A stretch of 64,000 nucleotides of DNA from Brevundimonas sp. A19_0. Lineage in GTDB: Bacteria; Pseudomonadota; Alphaproteobacteria; Caulobacterales; Caulobacteraceae. The notes under the pieces are model-generated. The model saw only the letters and a program-made list of their open reading frames with translations, had not been told where the DNA came from and made no database searches. The stretch is taken from the NCBI RefSeq assembly GCF_017744255.1, contig NZ_JAGHQP010000010.1, positions 1-64,000 of the forward strand. The letters are read 5' to 3'. Below, in pieces: positions 7,154-15,030 of this stretch. Numbering within the stretch: position 1 is the stretch's first letter; the number at the start of each line of letters is the position of its first letter. A program made the position numbers and the translations under genes.

Positions 7154-7717
7154 ATGAAGGGTTCCGACATCAAAGCGCTGCTCCAGCGCTCCGGCAAGAA
7201 ACAGGTCGCGCTGGCCGCGCACATGGGCGTTTCACCCTTTGTCATCAGCCGTCTTGTCAACAGCGACCGCGAGCTGACGCCGAGCGAGGCCGCGCAGGTC
7301 GAGGCGTTCTTCGATCTACGCGCACCTGTGGCCGAGCGCACCTCGATCAGGGTGCCGGTCTATGGCTATGCCGCCGCCGGCGACGATGATCGCGTGGCCA
7401 TGGCCTCCGATCAGATCCTTGACCACATCGAACTGCCTGCTGGTCTCCTACGGGGGGACGTCATCGCCATCCGCGTTGTCGGTGACAGCATGGAACCTCG
7501 CCTGTTTTCGGGCGAGACCGTGGTGGTCTCCCTGAACGTCACGCCCACTCGTTTCGGTGACTGCGTGGTCGAGCTGAAGGACGGCACCGGCCTGGTCAAG
7601 CAGTATCGCGGCAGGCGAGACGGCTATATTTTCCTGTGGCAATACAATCCTGAAAAGGAAATCCGGCTGCTAGAAACTGATATAAAGGCCATCCACGCCG
7701 CGACCATGCGGCGCTAG
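7154..7717 (+). CDS. CI/LexA-type phage repressor with S24 peptidase domain
   Basis: 187 aa from ATG 7154; an upstream GTG at 7097 would add a poor, unrelated leader. N-terminal HTH (KKQVALAAHMGVSPFVISRL, 15-34); the cleavage dipeptide is Ala75-Gly76 in YAAAG; the S24 catalytic Ser112 is in GDSMEP and Lys149 in LVKQY. Such repressors keep the prophage silent and cut themselves when RecA filaments form. It faces the Cro-like gene across an operator. Its stop overlaps the convergent secreted-protein gene by 4 bp. Confidence 0.92.
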   Translation: MKGSDIKALLQRSGKKQVALAAHMGVSPFVISRLVNSDRELTPSEAAQVEAFFDLRAPVAERTSIRVPVYGYAAAGDDDRVAMASDQILDHIELPAGLLRGDVIAIRVVGDSMEPRLFSGETVVVSLNVTPTRFGDCVVELKDGTGLVKQYRGRRDGYIFLWQYNPEKEIRLLETDIKAIHAATMRR

Positions 7718-8031
7718 TACCCACGCGCCAGCCGGTTCACCAAGTCCTCGGCGGCCTGCTTTTTCCCGTCCTCGATCGCGCGCGCCGCTACCCGAAGATC
7801 AGCCGCTCCCTGCTCATCGACGCAGCGGCCCCATGCCTGCAAGGCTAAATCGAACGCATAGCCGCTGTTGCGCTCGTAACTCTGCGGCTCAAGGCGCCTG
7901 CAATCAGGCTCCCATTCGAGGCGCCCCATCCAGGCGGTGAACGTCCCATGGCTGTAGCCGAACACCTGGGCCGAGGCCCCGGGCGCCAAGGCCAGCAGGC
8001 CGACACCTATCGCGGCAGCTAACTTTCTCAT
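7714..8031 (-). CDS. Small secreted protein, candidate lysogenic-conversion or exclusion factor
   Basis: 105 aa from ATG 8029-8031. A clear Sec signal peptide (MRKLAAAIGVGLLALAPGASA, cut near AQ) is followed by an exported domain with two Cys (DCRRLEP and GRCVDEQ) that may form a disulfide. No family recognised. It lies beside the repressor but on the opposite strand, a typical position for genes expressed in the lysogen. A role in superinfection exclusion or host conversion is inference only. Confidence 0.6.
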   Translation of the reverse strand: MRKLAAAIGVGLLALAPGASAQVFGYSHGTFTAWMGRLEWEPDCRRLEPQSYERNSGYAFDLALQAWGRCVDEQGAADLRVAARAIEDGKKQAAEDLVNRLARGY

Positions 8032-8082
8032 TCTGCAAACCCTCCCTCTCGCCGGCTCCATTCTAGACCCGCAACAACAGGC

Positions 8083-8167
8083 TTGACACCTTGCGTAAAT
8101 CGCTATCTTCATTGCGCTCATAGCGAATAACGCTACGACGAACCTGTCGTTTGTTGCGCATTCGCTA
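8083..8167 (+). promoter_or_regulatory. Right-arm promoter with repressor operator
   Basis: A -35 TTGACA (8083-8088) and a TATCTT -10 (8104-8109, 15-bp spacer) precede the second perfect operator TAGCG-AATAA-CGCTA at 8121-8135. Extra CGCTA half-sites lie at 8101-8105 and 8163-8167. The 255-bp gap between the secreted-protein gene and the GapR-like gene is otherwise empty. The site is placed to let the CI-like repressor silence the whole right operon. Confidence 0.6.
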
Positions 8168-8286
8168 GTCTCGCCGGGCCGGACGGTGCCGGGCGTCGCG
8201 TCAATCCCCCTCCGCTTTCCAGGCGAGGCGACGCAGGGTCGGGGTCGACAGGCCCGGCGAGGCACCCCTTCACGCTGGAGCGCCCC

Positions 8287-8559
8287 ATGGCTGACACCCC
8301 CGACACCCCATCCCCCGACGTCCTGACGGCCACGGCCCAGGGGCGCCTTCGCACAATCATCGAACGCCTGGAGCGCCTGCAGGAAGACGCCGACGCCATC
8401 GCGGGCGACATGAAGGAGGTCTTCGCCGAGGCCAAGGGCGAGGGCTACGACGTCAAGGTGCTGCGCAAGGTGCTGCGCGCCCGCAAGCAGGACAAGGCCA
8501 AGCGTCAGGAAGAAGAGGCGATCTTCGACCTGTACCTGTCGGCCCTGGGCGAGGTCTGA
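8287..8559 (+). CDS. GapR-family (DUF2312) nucleoid-associated protein
   Basis: 90 aa, nearly the full family length. The coiled-coil core RLRTIIERLERLQEDADAIA followed by DMKEVFAEAKGEGYDVKVLR is diagnostic of DUF2312/GapR. In Caulobacter GapR binds overtwisted AT-rich DNA ahead of forks and helps topoisomerases. It is the first gene of the right operon, so the element makes its own copy early. Likely role: aid element replication or occupy GapR sites on the host chromosome. Confidence 0.9.
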   Translation: MADTPDTPSPDVLTATAQGRLRTIIERLERLQEDADAIAGDMKEVFAEAKGEGYDVKVLRKVLRARKQDKAKRQEEEAIFDLYLSALGEV

Positions 8560-8561
8560 CC

Positions 8562-9023
8562 ATGCCAGTCTATGTCATCACCGCCAGTCAGGGCCGCAAA
8601 TGCCGGCCCGCGGCCAAGCCCCGCATGCGTCTGATCATGGGCGGCGAGCGGTCCCCGCATTCACCCCATGCCGAGCCGGGCGATACCCTGTTCATCGACG
8701 CCGCCGCCTCGGGTCAGGTCGCCCGCCGGCGGGTGCTGGAAACCAAATGCGTCTTCCGCGCTTCCGTCGTCATCGACGAGCATGGCCTTGTGCGGGTGAT
8801 CGATCCCCGGCGCACCATCCCGGGGACGGGCTTGGCCTATGCCGTGCTGGCCGCCGAGAACGGCACCCCGCCCGCCTCGCTCGATGCGGCGCGCAAGGCC
8901 CTGGCCAACCTCGCGGGCTTTGCCGACTGGAAGCGCCTCTGGGCCTATCACACCCATCAGGACCGCAGCTGGCGCCCCGACGCCAACGGCCAGCTGCGCC
9001 TCCAGATCGTCGGCTGGGCCTGA
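8562..9023 (+). CDS. Phage PUA/ASCH-like protein (tentative)
   Basis: 153 aa. The N-terminal half has the order of short phage ASCH/PUA-like proteins: a KPRMRLIMGGERSPHSP segment, then PGDTLFIDAA, then a strand-rich region (TKCVFRASVVIDEHGLVRVI). The C-terminal part is less typical, with FADWKRLWAYHTHQ near the end. PUA-like domains usually bind RNA or modified bases. Starts two bases after the GapR-like stop. The family call is tentative. Confidence 0.5.
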   Translation: MPVYVITASQGRKCRPAAKPRMRLIMGGERSPHSPHAEPGDTLFIDAAASGQVARRRVLETKCVFRASVVIDEHGLVRVIDPRRTIPGTGLAYAVLAAENGTPPASLDAARKALANLAGFADWKRLWAYHTHQDRSWRPDANGQLRLQIVGWA

Positions 9024-9027
9024 CGCC

Positions 9028-9372
9028 ATGACTTCCCCGGCCCCAGTACGCCCCTCTGCCCTGCCGTCCCTGCTCACCCTGTCACAGGTGGCCGCCTTCC
9101 GGGGCGTTCACTACGACACGGCGCGCAAGGGGTGGCGGGGCTGGGTGCGGCGGGGGTTTCCCGCGCCCGTCGACACCGCGCCCCTGCGCTGGAACGCCGC
9201 CGCCTGTCAGGCATGGCTGATCCGCGCCGAGGCCGAACAGCGCGCCGCCGTGCTTGCGCCCGAAACTGGCGCACCCGCCAACCAGAATGACCCTCGCCCC
9301 GGGCGCCCCGCCCCGCCGCGCCTGTCGCGCGACCGCGAGACCCTGTTTTCCCTCATGCAACATAGGGCCTGA
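9028..9372 (+). CDS. AlpA/MerR-like helix-turn-helix protein, possible excisionase
   Basis: 114 aa from ATG 9028; a longer frame overlapping the previous gene is rejected. LLTLSQVAAFRGVHYDTARK, then WVRRGFPAPVD and RWNAAACQAWL, follow the winged-HTH layout of AlpA/Xis-type regulators (helix-turn-helix, then a wing with FPxPV). In an integrase-bearing operon an excisionase or directionality factor is plausible. The C-terminus is Pro/Arg-rich and probably disordered. Confidence 0.55.
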   Translation: MTSPAPVRPSALPSLLTLSQVAAFRGVHYDTARKGWRGWVRRGFPAPVDTAPLRWNAAACQAWLIRAEAEQRAAVLAPETGAPANQNDPRPGRPAPPRLSRDRETLFSLMQHRA

Positions 9373-9375
9373 TCC

Positions 9376-9522
9376 ATGTTCCGCCGCCGCACATCCCCGC
9401 GCCGCGTCACCCCGACCGACACCGGCCCGGATTTCAGCCTGTCGATCCTGCTAACCCTGCTGGCCATCATCCTCTGGATCATCGCCCAGGCGACCGTGGG
9501 CGGCGCCGGGGGCGTGGGGTGA
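9376..9522 (+). CDS. Small single-span membrane protein, 48 aa
   Basis: ATG 9376, three bases after the previous stop. A basic N-terminus (MFRRRTSPRR) is followed by one hydrophobic span, FSLSILLTLLAIILWIIAQA (residues 20-39), and a Gly-rich tail. Its stop overlaps the next start as TGATG. A single-span phage peptide could be a holin-like or inner-membrane factor; no family recognised. Confidence 0.55.
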   Translation: MFRRRTSPRRVTPTDTGPDFSLSILLTLLAIILWIIAQATVGGAGGVG

Positions 9523-10646
9523 TGGCTGACCAGACCCCCATCGAATGGACCGACGCGACCTGGAACATCATCACCGGCTGTTCCGTCGTCTCTCCCGGCT
9601 GCACGAACTGCTATGCAATGAAGCTGGCGGGCACCCGGCTGCAGCACCACCCCAGCCGCGCGGGCCTGACGATCGACAGCAAGGCTGGGCCCGTGTGGAA
9701 TGGTCAGGTCCGTTTCAACGCCGAATGGCTGACCCAACCCCTGCGGTGGACCAAGCCGCGCATGATCTTCGTCTGCGCCCACGGCGACCTGTTCCATGAG
9801 GGGGTGCCCGACGAATGGCTGGACCAGATCTTCGCCGTCATGGCGCTGTGTCCCCAGCACACCTTTCAGGTGCTGACCAAGCGGCCCGAGCGGATGCGGG
9901 CGTATTTCGCCGAGACGTGGCAAGTTCCCGCTCAGCCAGCAATGCACGTCGCTGGCCTCGATATCCCGGCCAGACCCGCCCACACCGAGGACCGCTGGTC
10001 CCGTATCAACCTCACCATCGACCGGATCATCACCGGCGACAAACTCTTCGATCAGAACCGCTTCTGGACGGTCGAGGGAAGCCTGATCGGCCGGCCAGCA
10101 TGGCCGCGTCGGCCCCTCCCCAACGTCTGGCTGGGCGTCTCGGTCGAGGATCAGACCCGCGCCGACGACCGTATCCCCATCCTGCTCGACACCCCCGCCG
10201 CCGTCCGCTGGATCAGCGCCGAGCCCCTGCTGGGGCCGGTCGGCTTGCGGGGGCTTCCCGGCCTCCCGACTGATGACGAGTGCGTCCGCATCAACGCCTT
10301 GACCGGCAGGTGGCGCGCCAGCCCGCGCGATGAAGAGGGTAACGCAATGCCCCGCATCGACTGGGTTGTCGCCGGCGGCGAAAGCGGGTCGGGCGCCCGG
10401 CCCATGCACCCCGACTGGGCCCGCCAGCTGCGCGACCAGTGCGCCGAGGCGGGCGTGCCCTTCCTGTTCAAGCAGTGGGGGGCATGGGCGGCGACGGATC
10501 GGCCGACGCATTGGCTCAGCGCGACCGGCGAACTGCGCGCGGTCGGGAACGGTGTATGGGCCAGCGATGCAGGCATTGCCTGCCTCGGCAAGAAGGCCGT
10601 CGGCCGCCACCTCGACGGCCAGCTGCACGACGGCTTTCCCGCATGA
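9522..10646 (+). CDS. Phage Gp37/Gp68 family protein (DUF5131, three-Cys motif)
   Basis: 374 aa. The opening MADQTPIEWTDATWNIITGC leads into a three-Cys motif with C20, C27 and C30 (C-x6-C-x2-C, ending NCYA), the hallmark of the Gp37/Gp68 family. MIFVCAHGDLFHE, VLTKRPERM and VVAGGESGSGARPMHPDW are also family motifs. The fold resembles radical-SAM proteins, but no activity is firmly established. In other genomes it pairs with a TcmP partner; none is seen in this window. Start could also be GTG 9519. Confidence 0.9.
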   Translation: MADQTPIEWTDATWNIITGCSVVSPGCTNCYAMKLAGTRLQHHPSRAGLTIDSKAGPVWNGQVRFNAEWLTQPLRWTKPRMIFVCAHGDLFHEGVPDEWLDQIFAVMALCPQHTFQVLTKRPERMRAYFAETWQVPAQPAMHVAGLDIPARPAHTEDRWSRINLTIDRIITGDKLFDQNRFWTVEGSLIGRPAWPRRPLPNVWLGVSVEDQTRADDRIPILLDTPAAVRWISAEPLLGPVGLRGLPGLPTDDECVRINALTGRWRASPRDEEGNAMPRIDWVVAGGESGSGARPMHPDWARQLRDQCAEAGVPFLFKQWGAWAATDRPTHWLSATGELRAVGNGVWASDAGIACLGKKAVGRHLDGQLHDGFPA

Positions 10647-10891
10647 CCGTCCTCTCCGACCTCCGCGACCGGATCGCCTCGGCACTGACGCTTGAGTTGT
10701 CGCACCGGGGCATCACGGCGGACCCCGCCGTGGCCTCGGCGGTGGCGGATCGCGCCGTGATCGAGGCCGGGGTGGAACCCCTCACCGCCTATGTCGCCGC
10801 CGTCGAGGGCGGCACCGACCCCGCCGACGCCCGCACCGCCCTGGGCGGCGACGGCATCCTTCAACAGATACTGGTGGAGCCAGCACCTTGA
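10643..10891 (+). CDS. Hypothetical phage protein, 82 aa
   Basis: Starts at ATG 10643, overlapping the previous stop as ATGA, and ends overlapping the next gene's TTG start. Mostly helical and Ala/Asp-rich (DPAVASAVADRAVIEAGVEP). No domain recognised. Its position between the three-Cys and ASCH genes suggests a shared function with them. Confidence 0.55.
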   Translation: MTVLSDLRDRIASALTLELSHRGITADPAVASAVADRAVIEAGVEPLTAYVAAVEGGTDPADARTALGGDGILQQILVEPAP

Positions 10892-11583
10892 CCGAACGTC
10901 CCATTCTTTTCTCTGGCCCGATGGTCCGGGCCCTGCTGGACGGCAGGAAAACCCAGACGCGGCGCATCGTGAAGCCGCCGGTCTCAGCGGCCGCCGAGGC
11001 CGAACAGCTGCGTATCGCCTCGCCCGAAGGCTACAGGATCCACGGCTATTCGGGCCGCTTGTGGCGCGCCTTTACCGGCTCGGCCGAGCACGCAGTCCGC
11101 TGCCCCTACGGCGTCCCCGGCGACCGGCTGTGGGTTAAGGAGACGTGGACCGAGCATGAGCGGTTCACCAACCTGTCGGTGATCGTCTATGCCGCTTCTC
11201 AAAGGCAAAGCTGGACGGAAATGCACCGCGACGTGCCGATCGAACTGGCCAAGTCGAAGTATCCGCCGCGACCGATGCAGGAGGGCTGGCGCCCTTCCAT
11301 CCACATGCCCCGCTGGGCCTCGCGCCTGACGCTGGCGGTCAGCGACGTGCGGGTGGAGCGGCTGCAGGATATCAGCGAGAGCGACGCCGAGGCCGAGGGC
11401 GTCATCATTCAGGGCCCGCCCGATAGGGACGGCGGGCGACACTTCGGCGTCAACGGCACGCAGATCGACGAGAAAACCGCCGCGCGCGCCTTCCGCTCAC
11501 TCTGGTCGGGCATCAACGGCCCCGACAGCTGGGCCGCAAATCCGTGGGTCTGGGTCGTCACCTTCGAGGTCGAGCGCCCATGA
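10888..11583 (+). CDS. ASCH-domain phage protein
   Basis: 231 aa from TTG 10888 (TTGA overlap, with GGTGGAG upstream). The opening ILFSGPMVRALLDGRKTQTR, the PGDRLWVKETW motif, WRPSIHMPRWASRLTL and VERLQDISESDAEAEG are all standard for phage ASCH proteins. The ASCH domain is a PUA-like beta-barrel that binds RNA or modified nucleosides; some members are hydrolases acting on modified cytidine. The substrate here is unknown. Second PUA-like candidate in this operon, with the 8562-9023 product. Confidence 0.85.
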   Translation: MTERPILFSGPMVRALLDGRKTQTRRIVKPPVSAAAEAEQLRIASPEGYRIHGYSGRLWRAFTGSAEHAVRCPYGVPGDRLWVKETWTEHERFTNLSVIVYAASQRQSWTEMHRDVPIELAKSKYPPRPMQEGWRPSIHMPRWASRLTLAVSDVRVERLQDISESDAEAEGVIIQGPPDRDGGRHFGVNGTQIDEKTAARAFRSLWSGINGPDSWAANPWVWVVTFEVERP

Positions 11584-11801
11584 CCGCCCCCGCCTACGCC
11601 AAGCGCGTCATCTATCTGAACGGCGAGGACACGGGCCTGTCGGCATGGAAGCCCAGCCAGGCGGTCGACACCCTGCTGCATGTCCTGCACCGGCGGGGGC
11701 GGCACACCGTCACCCGTCAGATGCTGGCCGACAGCTACCGGACGAGCAAGGGGCGGGTCGACTTCACCCTTGAGCCCGAGCAACAGGAGGCGGGATCGTG
11801 A
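11580..11801 (+). CDS. Hypothetical phage protein, 73 aa
   Basis: ATG 11580 overlaps the ASCH gene's stop (ATGA). The product is small and polar with the phrase LHVLHRRGRHTVTRQMLADS and an acidic C-terminus. No domain recognised. It is followed by a GTG start overlapping its own stop, so it sits in the coupled chain of the right operon. Confidence 0.5.
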   Translation: MTAPAYAKRVIYLNGEDTGLSAWKPSQAVDTLLHVLHRRGRHTVTRQMLADSYRTSKGRVDFTLEPEQQEAGS

Positions 11802-11983
11802 GCGACCGTATTGTCCAGTGTGGGACGTGCCGGGGCCGGGGAACCCTCGAAGGGCTAAGCGGCCGAAAGACGTGCGACAGCTGCGGGGGATCTGGGCGGC
11901 GCCGCATCTGCAAGAGCCTCGACTGCATTGAGTACGGCTGTTGCGGGACCGGCCAGTGCTATGTGCCGAGGGCCACCCCATGA
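11798..11983 (+). CDS. Cys-rich zinc-ribbon microprotein, DnaJ-type
   Basis: 61 aa from GTG 11798. Nine Cys: C8 and C11, C26 and C29, then C38, C43, C48, C49 and C54. The first two pairs form CGTCRGRG and CDSCGGSG, the CxxCxGxG pattern of the DnaJ central zinc domain. It probably binds zinc and nucleic acid or unfolded protein. No J-domain is present. Similar tiny proteins are frequent in phage early operons. Confidence 0.65.
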   Translation: MSDRIVQCGTCRGRGTLEGLSGRKTCDSCGGSGRRRICKSLDCIEYGCCGTGQCYVPRATP

Positions 11984-12204
11984 CCCCCGCCCCCGCCCCT
12001 TGCCCGTCCACCCTGCCGCATGCGGTCGAGGCGCGGCTGGCCGGTGGCTGGACGGCCCAGGCCATGGCCACGGTCGAGGACGCCACCGCCCTGTTCGACC
12101 GGCTGCGCGCCCTGTCACCCGGCATTGCCTATGTGCTGGTCATCAACCGCGAGCCGCGCGAGGTGCACGTGCCGCCGGGCGGGGCCATGCCGCCCCGGGA
12201 TTGA
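11980..12204 (+). CDS. Hypothetical phage protein, 74 aa
   Basis: ATG 11980 overlaps the previous stop (ATGA). Contains an amphipathic helix (DATALFDRLRALSPGIAYVL) and a Pro/Gly-rich tail. No family recognised. Last short gene before the integrase; the 68-bp gap after it holds the integrase ribosome site. Confidence 0.5.
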   Translation: MTPAPAPCPSTLPHAVEARLAGGWTAQAMATVEDATALFDRLRALSPGIAYVLVINREPREVHVPPGGAMPPRD

Positions 12205-12272
12205 CGGCCCGGCCTTGACCCCTTTCGCGGGCGCCGTCACCCTGCCCGCTTCCATGGCGACGGAGAACCGCC

Positions 12273-13625
12273 GTGTCTCGATCGACAAAATCCACCCCGG
12301 CCCGCCGTCTGCGGCGGCATGGCGATGCGCCCGCCAACTGGCAATGGCGCGACGGGCGACCGCGCTGGACGCCCTCGCCCACCCTGCGCCGCGCGGGCTG
12401 GCGCGGGCTGGACCTCAAGGACGCCACGGGCCGCTGGCTGTCGGATGGCGCCAGCCGCGACCGCGCCCATGCCCTGAATGCCACCGTGGCCGACTGGCGC
12501 GCGGGCCTGCCCATCGACCCGGCCTTTGTCGCCATCGCCCCGGCCGACGCCCGGCTGGATGACCGCGACGACGCGGGCGCCCCCGTGCCCAGCGACCCCC
12601 TGTGCATCGGCCCGCTGCTGGACAGCTGGTATGCCTCCGACGTGTTCGGCCGGCTCAAGCCGCGCACCCGTGACGGCTATCGCAAGGCCATCAAGCGGGG
12701 GCTCGACGCCCTCGCCGGCTATGCCGAACAGGCACCCCGCGACGACGCCCGCGCCACGGCGGCACAGGCCCGCGCCGTCGCCCAGGTCAAGGCCCTGCAC
12801 ATCCAGACGCTGGCCCCGTTCGAGGCCCGCGGCGGCATCAAGGATCCGCTGCGCGATGCCTACTGGGCCCTGCATGCCCACGCCGGGGTCAATCAGGCCT
12901 ATGCCACCCTGGCCGCCTTCGGCTCCTTCCTCAGCTGGGCGCGCGAATGGCGCAGCCGCACCATCCATAACTGGGCCAGCGAGGTCTCGCGCGAGACGCC
13001 GCAGGGCCGCATCGTCACCTGGACCTTCGACGAAATCCGCCACATGGTCCGCACCGCCGACGCGATGGGCCTGCCCGAAATCGGCGATGCCATCGTGCTG
13101 GGGCTGGACCTCAGCTGGTCCCAGACCGACCGCCTCAACCTGCCCTGGGATCGGCTGCGCAATGACATGGCCCTCACGGGCCAGCAGGGGCGCCAGAAAA
13201 CCGGGCGCCGGGGCGGCACCCCGCTGACGGCCCTCGGCCGGGCCCGCGTGGCCGATATCCGCCGCCGCCACGCCGACATGGACGCCCACCCGACGCACGT
13301 CATCTGGTCCGCCACGCTCAAGGGCCCCATGAACCACGACGACGGCAGTTTCTATCGCAAGCGCTTCGCCTTTGTCCGGGCCGAGGCCGCCCGCACCATG
13401 CCCTCGGTCGCCGCCAAGACCGACGCCGACCTGCGCGATACCGCCTTCACCTGGATGGACGAGGCCGGCATGGACGACACCTTGAAGGCCAGCCGCACCC
13501 TGCAGTCTCGCGCGAACATGAAGAACCTGGCCGACGCCCACTATGGCGACATCAACCCCGCCCTCGCCGAACAGGGCCGCGCGGCCTATGACGCCTATCT
13601 GACCCGGAAGGGGTACGCGCTCTAG
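12273..13625 (+). CDS. Tyrosine recombinase/integrase, catalytic residues partly lost
   Basis: 450 aa from GTG 12273, with GGAG eight bases upstream. It has an N-terminal arm-binding part, a SAM-like core-binding region (about 125-240) and a catalytic domain. The lysine (K309), second Arg (R388, in DLRDTAFT) and nucleophilic Tyr (Y424, in DAHY) are present. However, the first Arg position reads Ser283 (in SWSQTDRLNLPW), the box-II His position Ala385, and the GH position Gln411. Gene and attachment site adjoin, so it is the element's integrase by position, but it may be inactive or belong to a divergent subgroup. Between its stop and the attachment site lie short CCCGAAAC-like repeats. Confidence 0.82.
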   Translation: MSRSTKSTPARRLRRHGDAPANWQWRDGRPRWTPSPTLRRAGWRGLDLKDATGRWLSDGASRDRAHALNATVADWRAGLPIDPAFVAIAPADARLDDRDDAGAPVPSDPLCIGPLLDSWYASDVFGRLKPRTRDGYRKAIKRGLDALAGYAEQAPRDDARATAAQARAVAQVKALHIQTLAPFEARGGIKDPLRDAYWALHAHAGVNQAYATLAAFGSFLSWAREWRSRTIHNWASEVSRETPQGRIVTWTFDEIRHMVRTADAMGLPEIGDAIVLGLDLSWSQTDRLNLPWDRLRNDMALTGQQGRQKTGRRGGTPLTALGRARVADIRRRHADMDAHPTHVIWSATLKGPMNHDDGSFYRKRFAFVRAEAARTMPSVAAKTDADLRDTAFTWMDEAGMDDTLKASRTLQSRANMKNLADAHYGDINPALAEQGRAAYDAYLTRKGYAL

Positions 13626-13740
13626 CTGCCCTCCAAAACCGTGCGACTTCGGCACCCGATGGCGCCCGAAACCACCCGGAAACGCCCGACCGCCCGGCCG
13701 CAAGCGATTGATTTCATTGACCCGCCCACAGGGGTCCGCC

Positions 13741-13787
<47 letters not shown>

Positions 13788-13795
13788 TCGTTTCC

Positions 13796-14920
13796 TCAGT
13801 CTGCGACACGGCTCGCCTGAACCGGACGGCAGCGGACCACCGCCCCTTCCGCGGCGTCCGATACGCCGTCGGCGAGTGACCGCACCACCTTCGCCGCCGC
13901 GTCCAGCCCCGGGTACTCGACGATGCGGATCCACGGCGCGGCCGGGTCGATCACCCGCTCGAAGAAAGCCCGCTGGTCGGCGAAGAAGCGCTCATAAAAG
14001 GCGCGCAGCGTCCCGCGCTCCCGGTGGGCGTCCAGACAGGTCGCGGCGAAGAAGAACCGGGGCTTCGGTCCGACCAGCTCGGGATCGTCCGTCGGAAAGG
14101 CGTCACCCTGGGTCGAGCCGACGAGGCAGTCATAGGTCAGGTCCGCCCCAAACCGGGCGTGCACCCGCCGCCGCAGGTCGGGATCGCCCGCCAGGTCCAG
14201 ATACAGCGTCGGCACGCCGGTCGGCAGGTTTTCGATCTCGTCATAGCCGCAGACTTCCTGATAGGCCCCCAGCCCCTCCACGAAGGCCCGGTTGCGTGCG
14301 CCGGTCAGGGCGATCAGCCGCACGTCGTCGCCGGCCATGCACCAGGCCGCGCCATAGGCCGTCTTGGACGAAGCACTGGACACCACCACCTGTCTGGCAC
14401 CGAAGAAGTCGTGCTCGCGCAGGAAATCCACCGCCGTATAGGATGTGATGAACAGCGGTCGGAAAATGGCCTCCGGATTTTCCAGCGCCACGTCATAGTT
14501 GGCGTCGGCGGCGCACAGCACATAGCGGTTGTAGATATCGGGCACCGCCTTGCGCCAAGGCGCCGCGTCGGCGAACCCGCCCTTGCTGATCTTCTCGGCC
14601 TGGACCACCAGCCGGTCGGCCATGGGAAAATAGCCGAACACCCGCGCCCCGACCTCGATCCCCTCGGCGCGCGACTCCACGACATCGGCAAAGCCCCAGA
14701 CCGGCATCAGCCCATAGTCGTCCCGCCCGGTCGGAAAGACCTTCCAGTAGCCGATGGCGTCCCCGTACGCCGCATAGGTGATGTTGTTGGTCGTCAGCGA
14801 GAACCGGTCCAGCGCCAGCACCACCTCGCCTTCAACAGGCTCGGGCGCGGGGACGGTATCCAACAGGGTCTCGCCCAGATCGGACTTCCGGGTCATCAGC
14901 AGGCGGTTCAGATCAGACAT
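13796..14920 (-). CDS. DUF2855 family protein
   Basis: 374 aa. The sequence follows DUF2855 throughout: LALDRFSLTTNNITYAAYGD near the N-terminus, VWGFADVVES, RPLFITSYTAVDFL, VVVSSASSKTAYG and a late DCLVGSTQGD. The layout is that of a zinc-free medium-chain dehydrogenase/reductase with a truncated Rossmann domain. Substrate unknown. First chromosomal gene after the attachment site, ending 8 bp from it, so integration left it intact. Confidence 0.85.
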   Translation of the reverse strand: MSDLNRLLMTRKSDLGETLLDTVPAPEPVEGEVVLALDRFSLTTNNITYAAYGDAIGYWKVFPTGRDDYGLMPVWGFADVVESRAEGIEVGARVFGYFPMADRLVVQAEKISKGGFADAAPWRKAVPDIYNRYVLCAADANYDVALENPEAIFRPLFITSYTAVDFLREHDFFGARQVVVSSASSKTAYGAAWCMAGDDVRLIALTGARNRAFVEGLGAYQEVCGYDEIENLPTGVPTLYLDLAGDPDLRRRVHARFGADLTYDCLVGSTQGDAFPTDDPELVGPKPRFFFAATCLDAHRERGTLRAFYERFFADQRAFFERVIDPAAPWIRIVEYPGLDAAAKVVRSLADGVSDAAEGAVVRCRPVQASRVAD

Positions 14921-15030
14921 GGGGCCCTCGTCAAACGATTCTGTGTCCGCCCAGCCTAGCGAACATCGCGGTTGACGCAGGAGAAGGATCGGGATGCGCC
15001 CGTCTGCCGGGCGGGCGCGCCGACCCGCTG

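Noticed and set aside
9522..12204. TcmP partner of the three-Cys protein
   Set aside because: No gene in the operon shows a TcmP-like length or motif; if present it lies outside the window.
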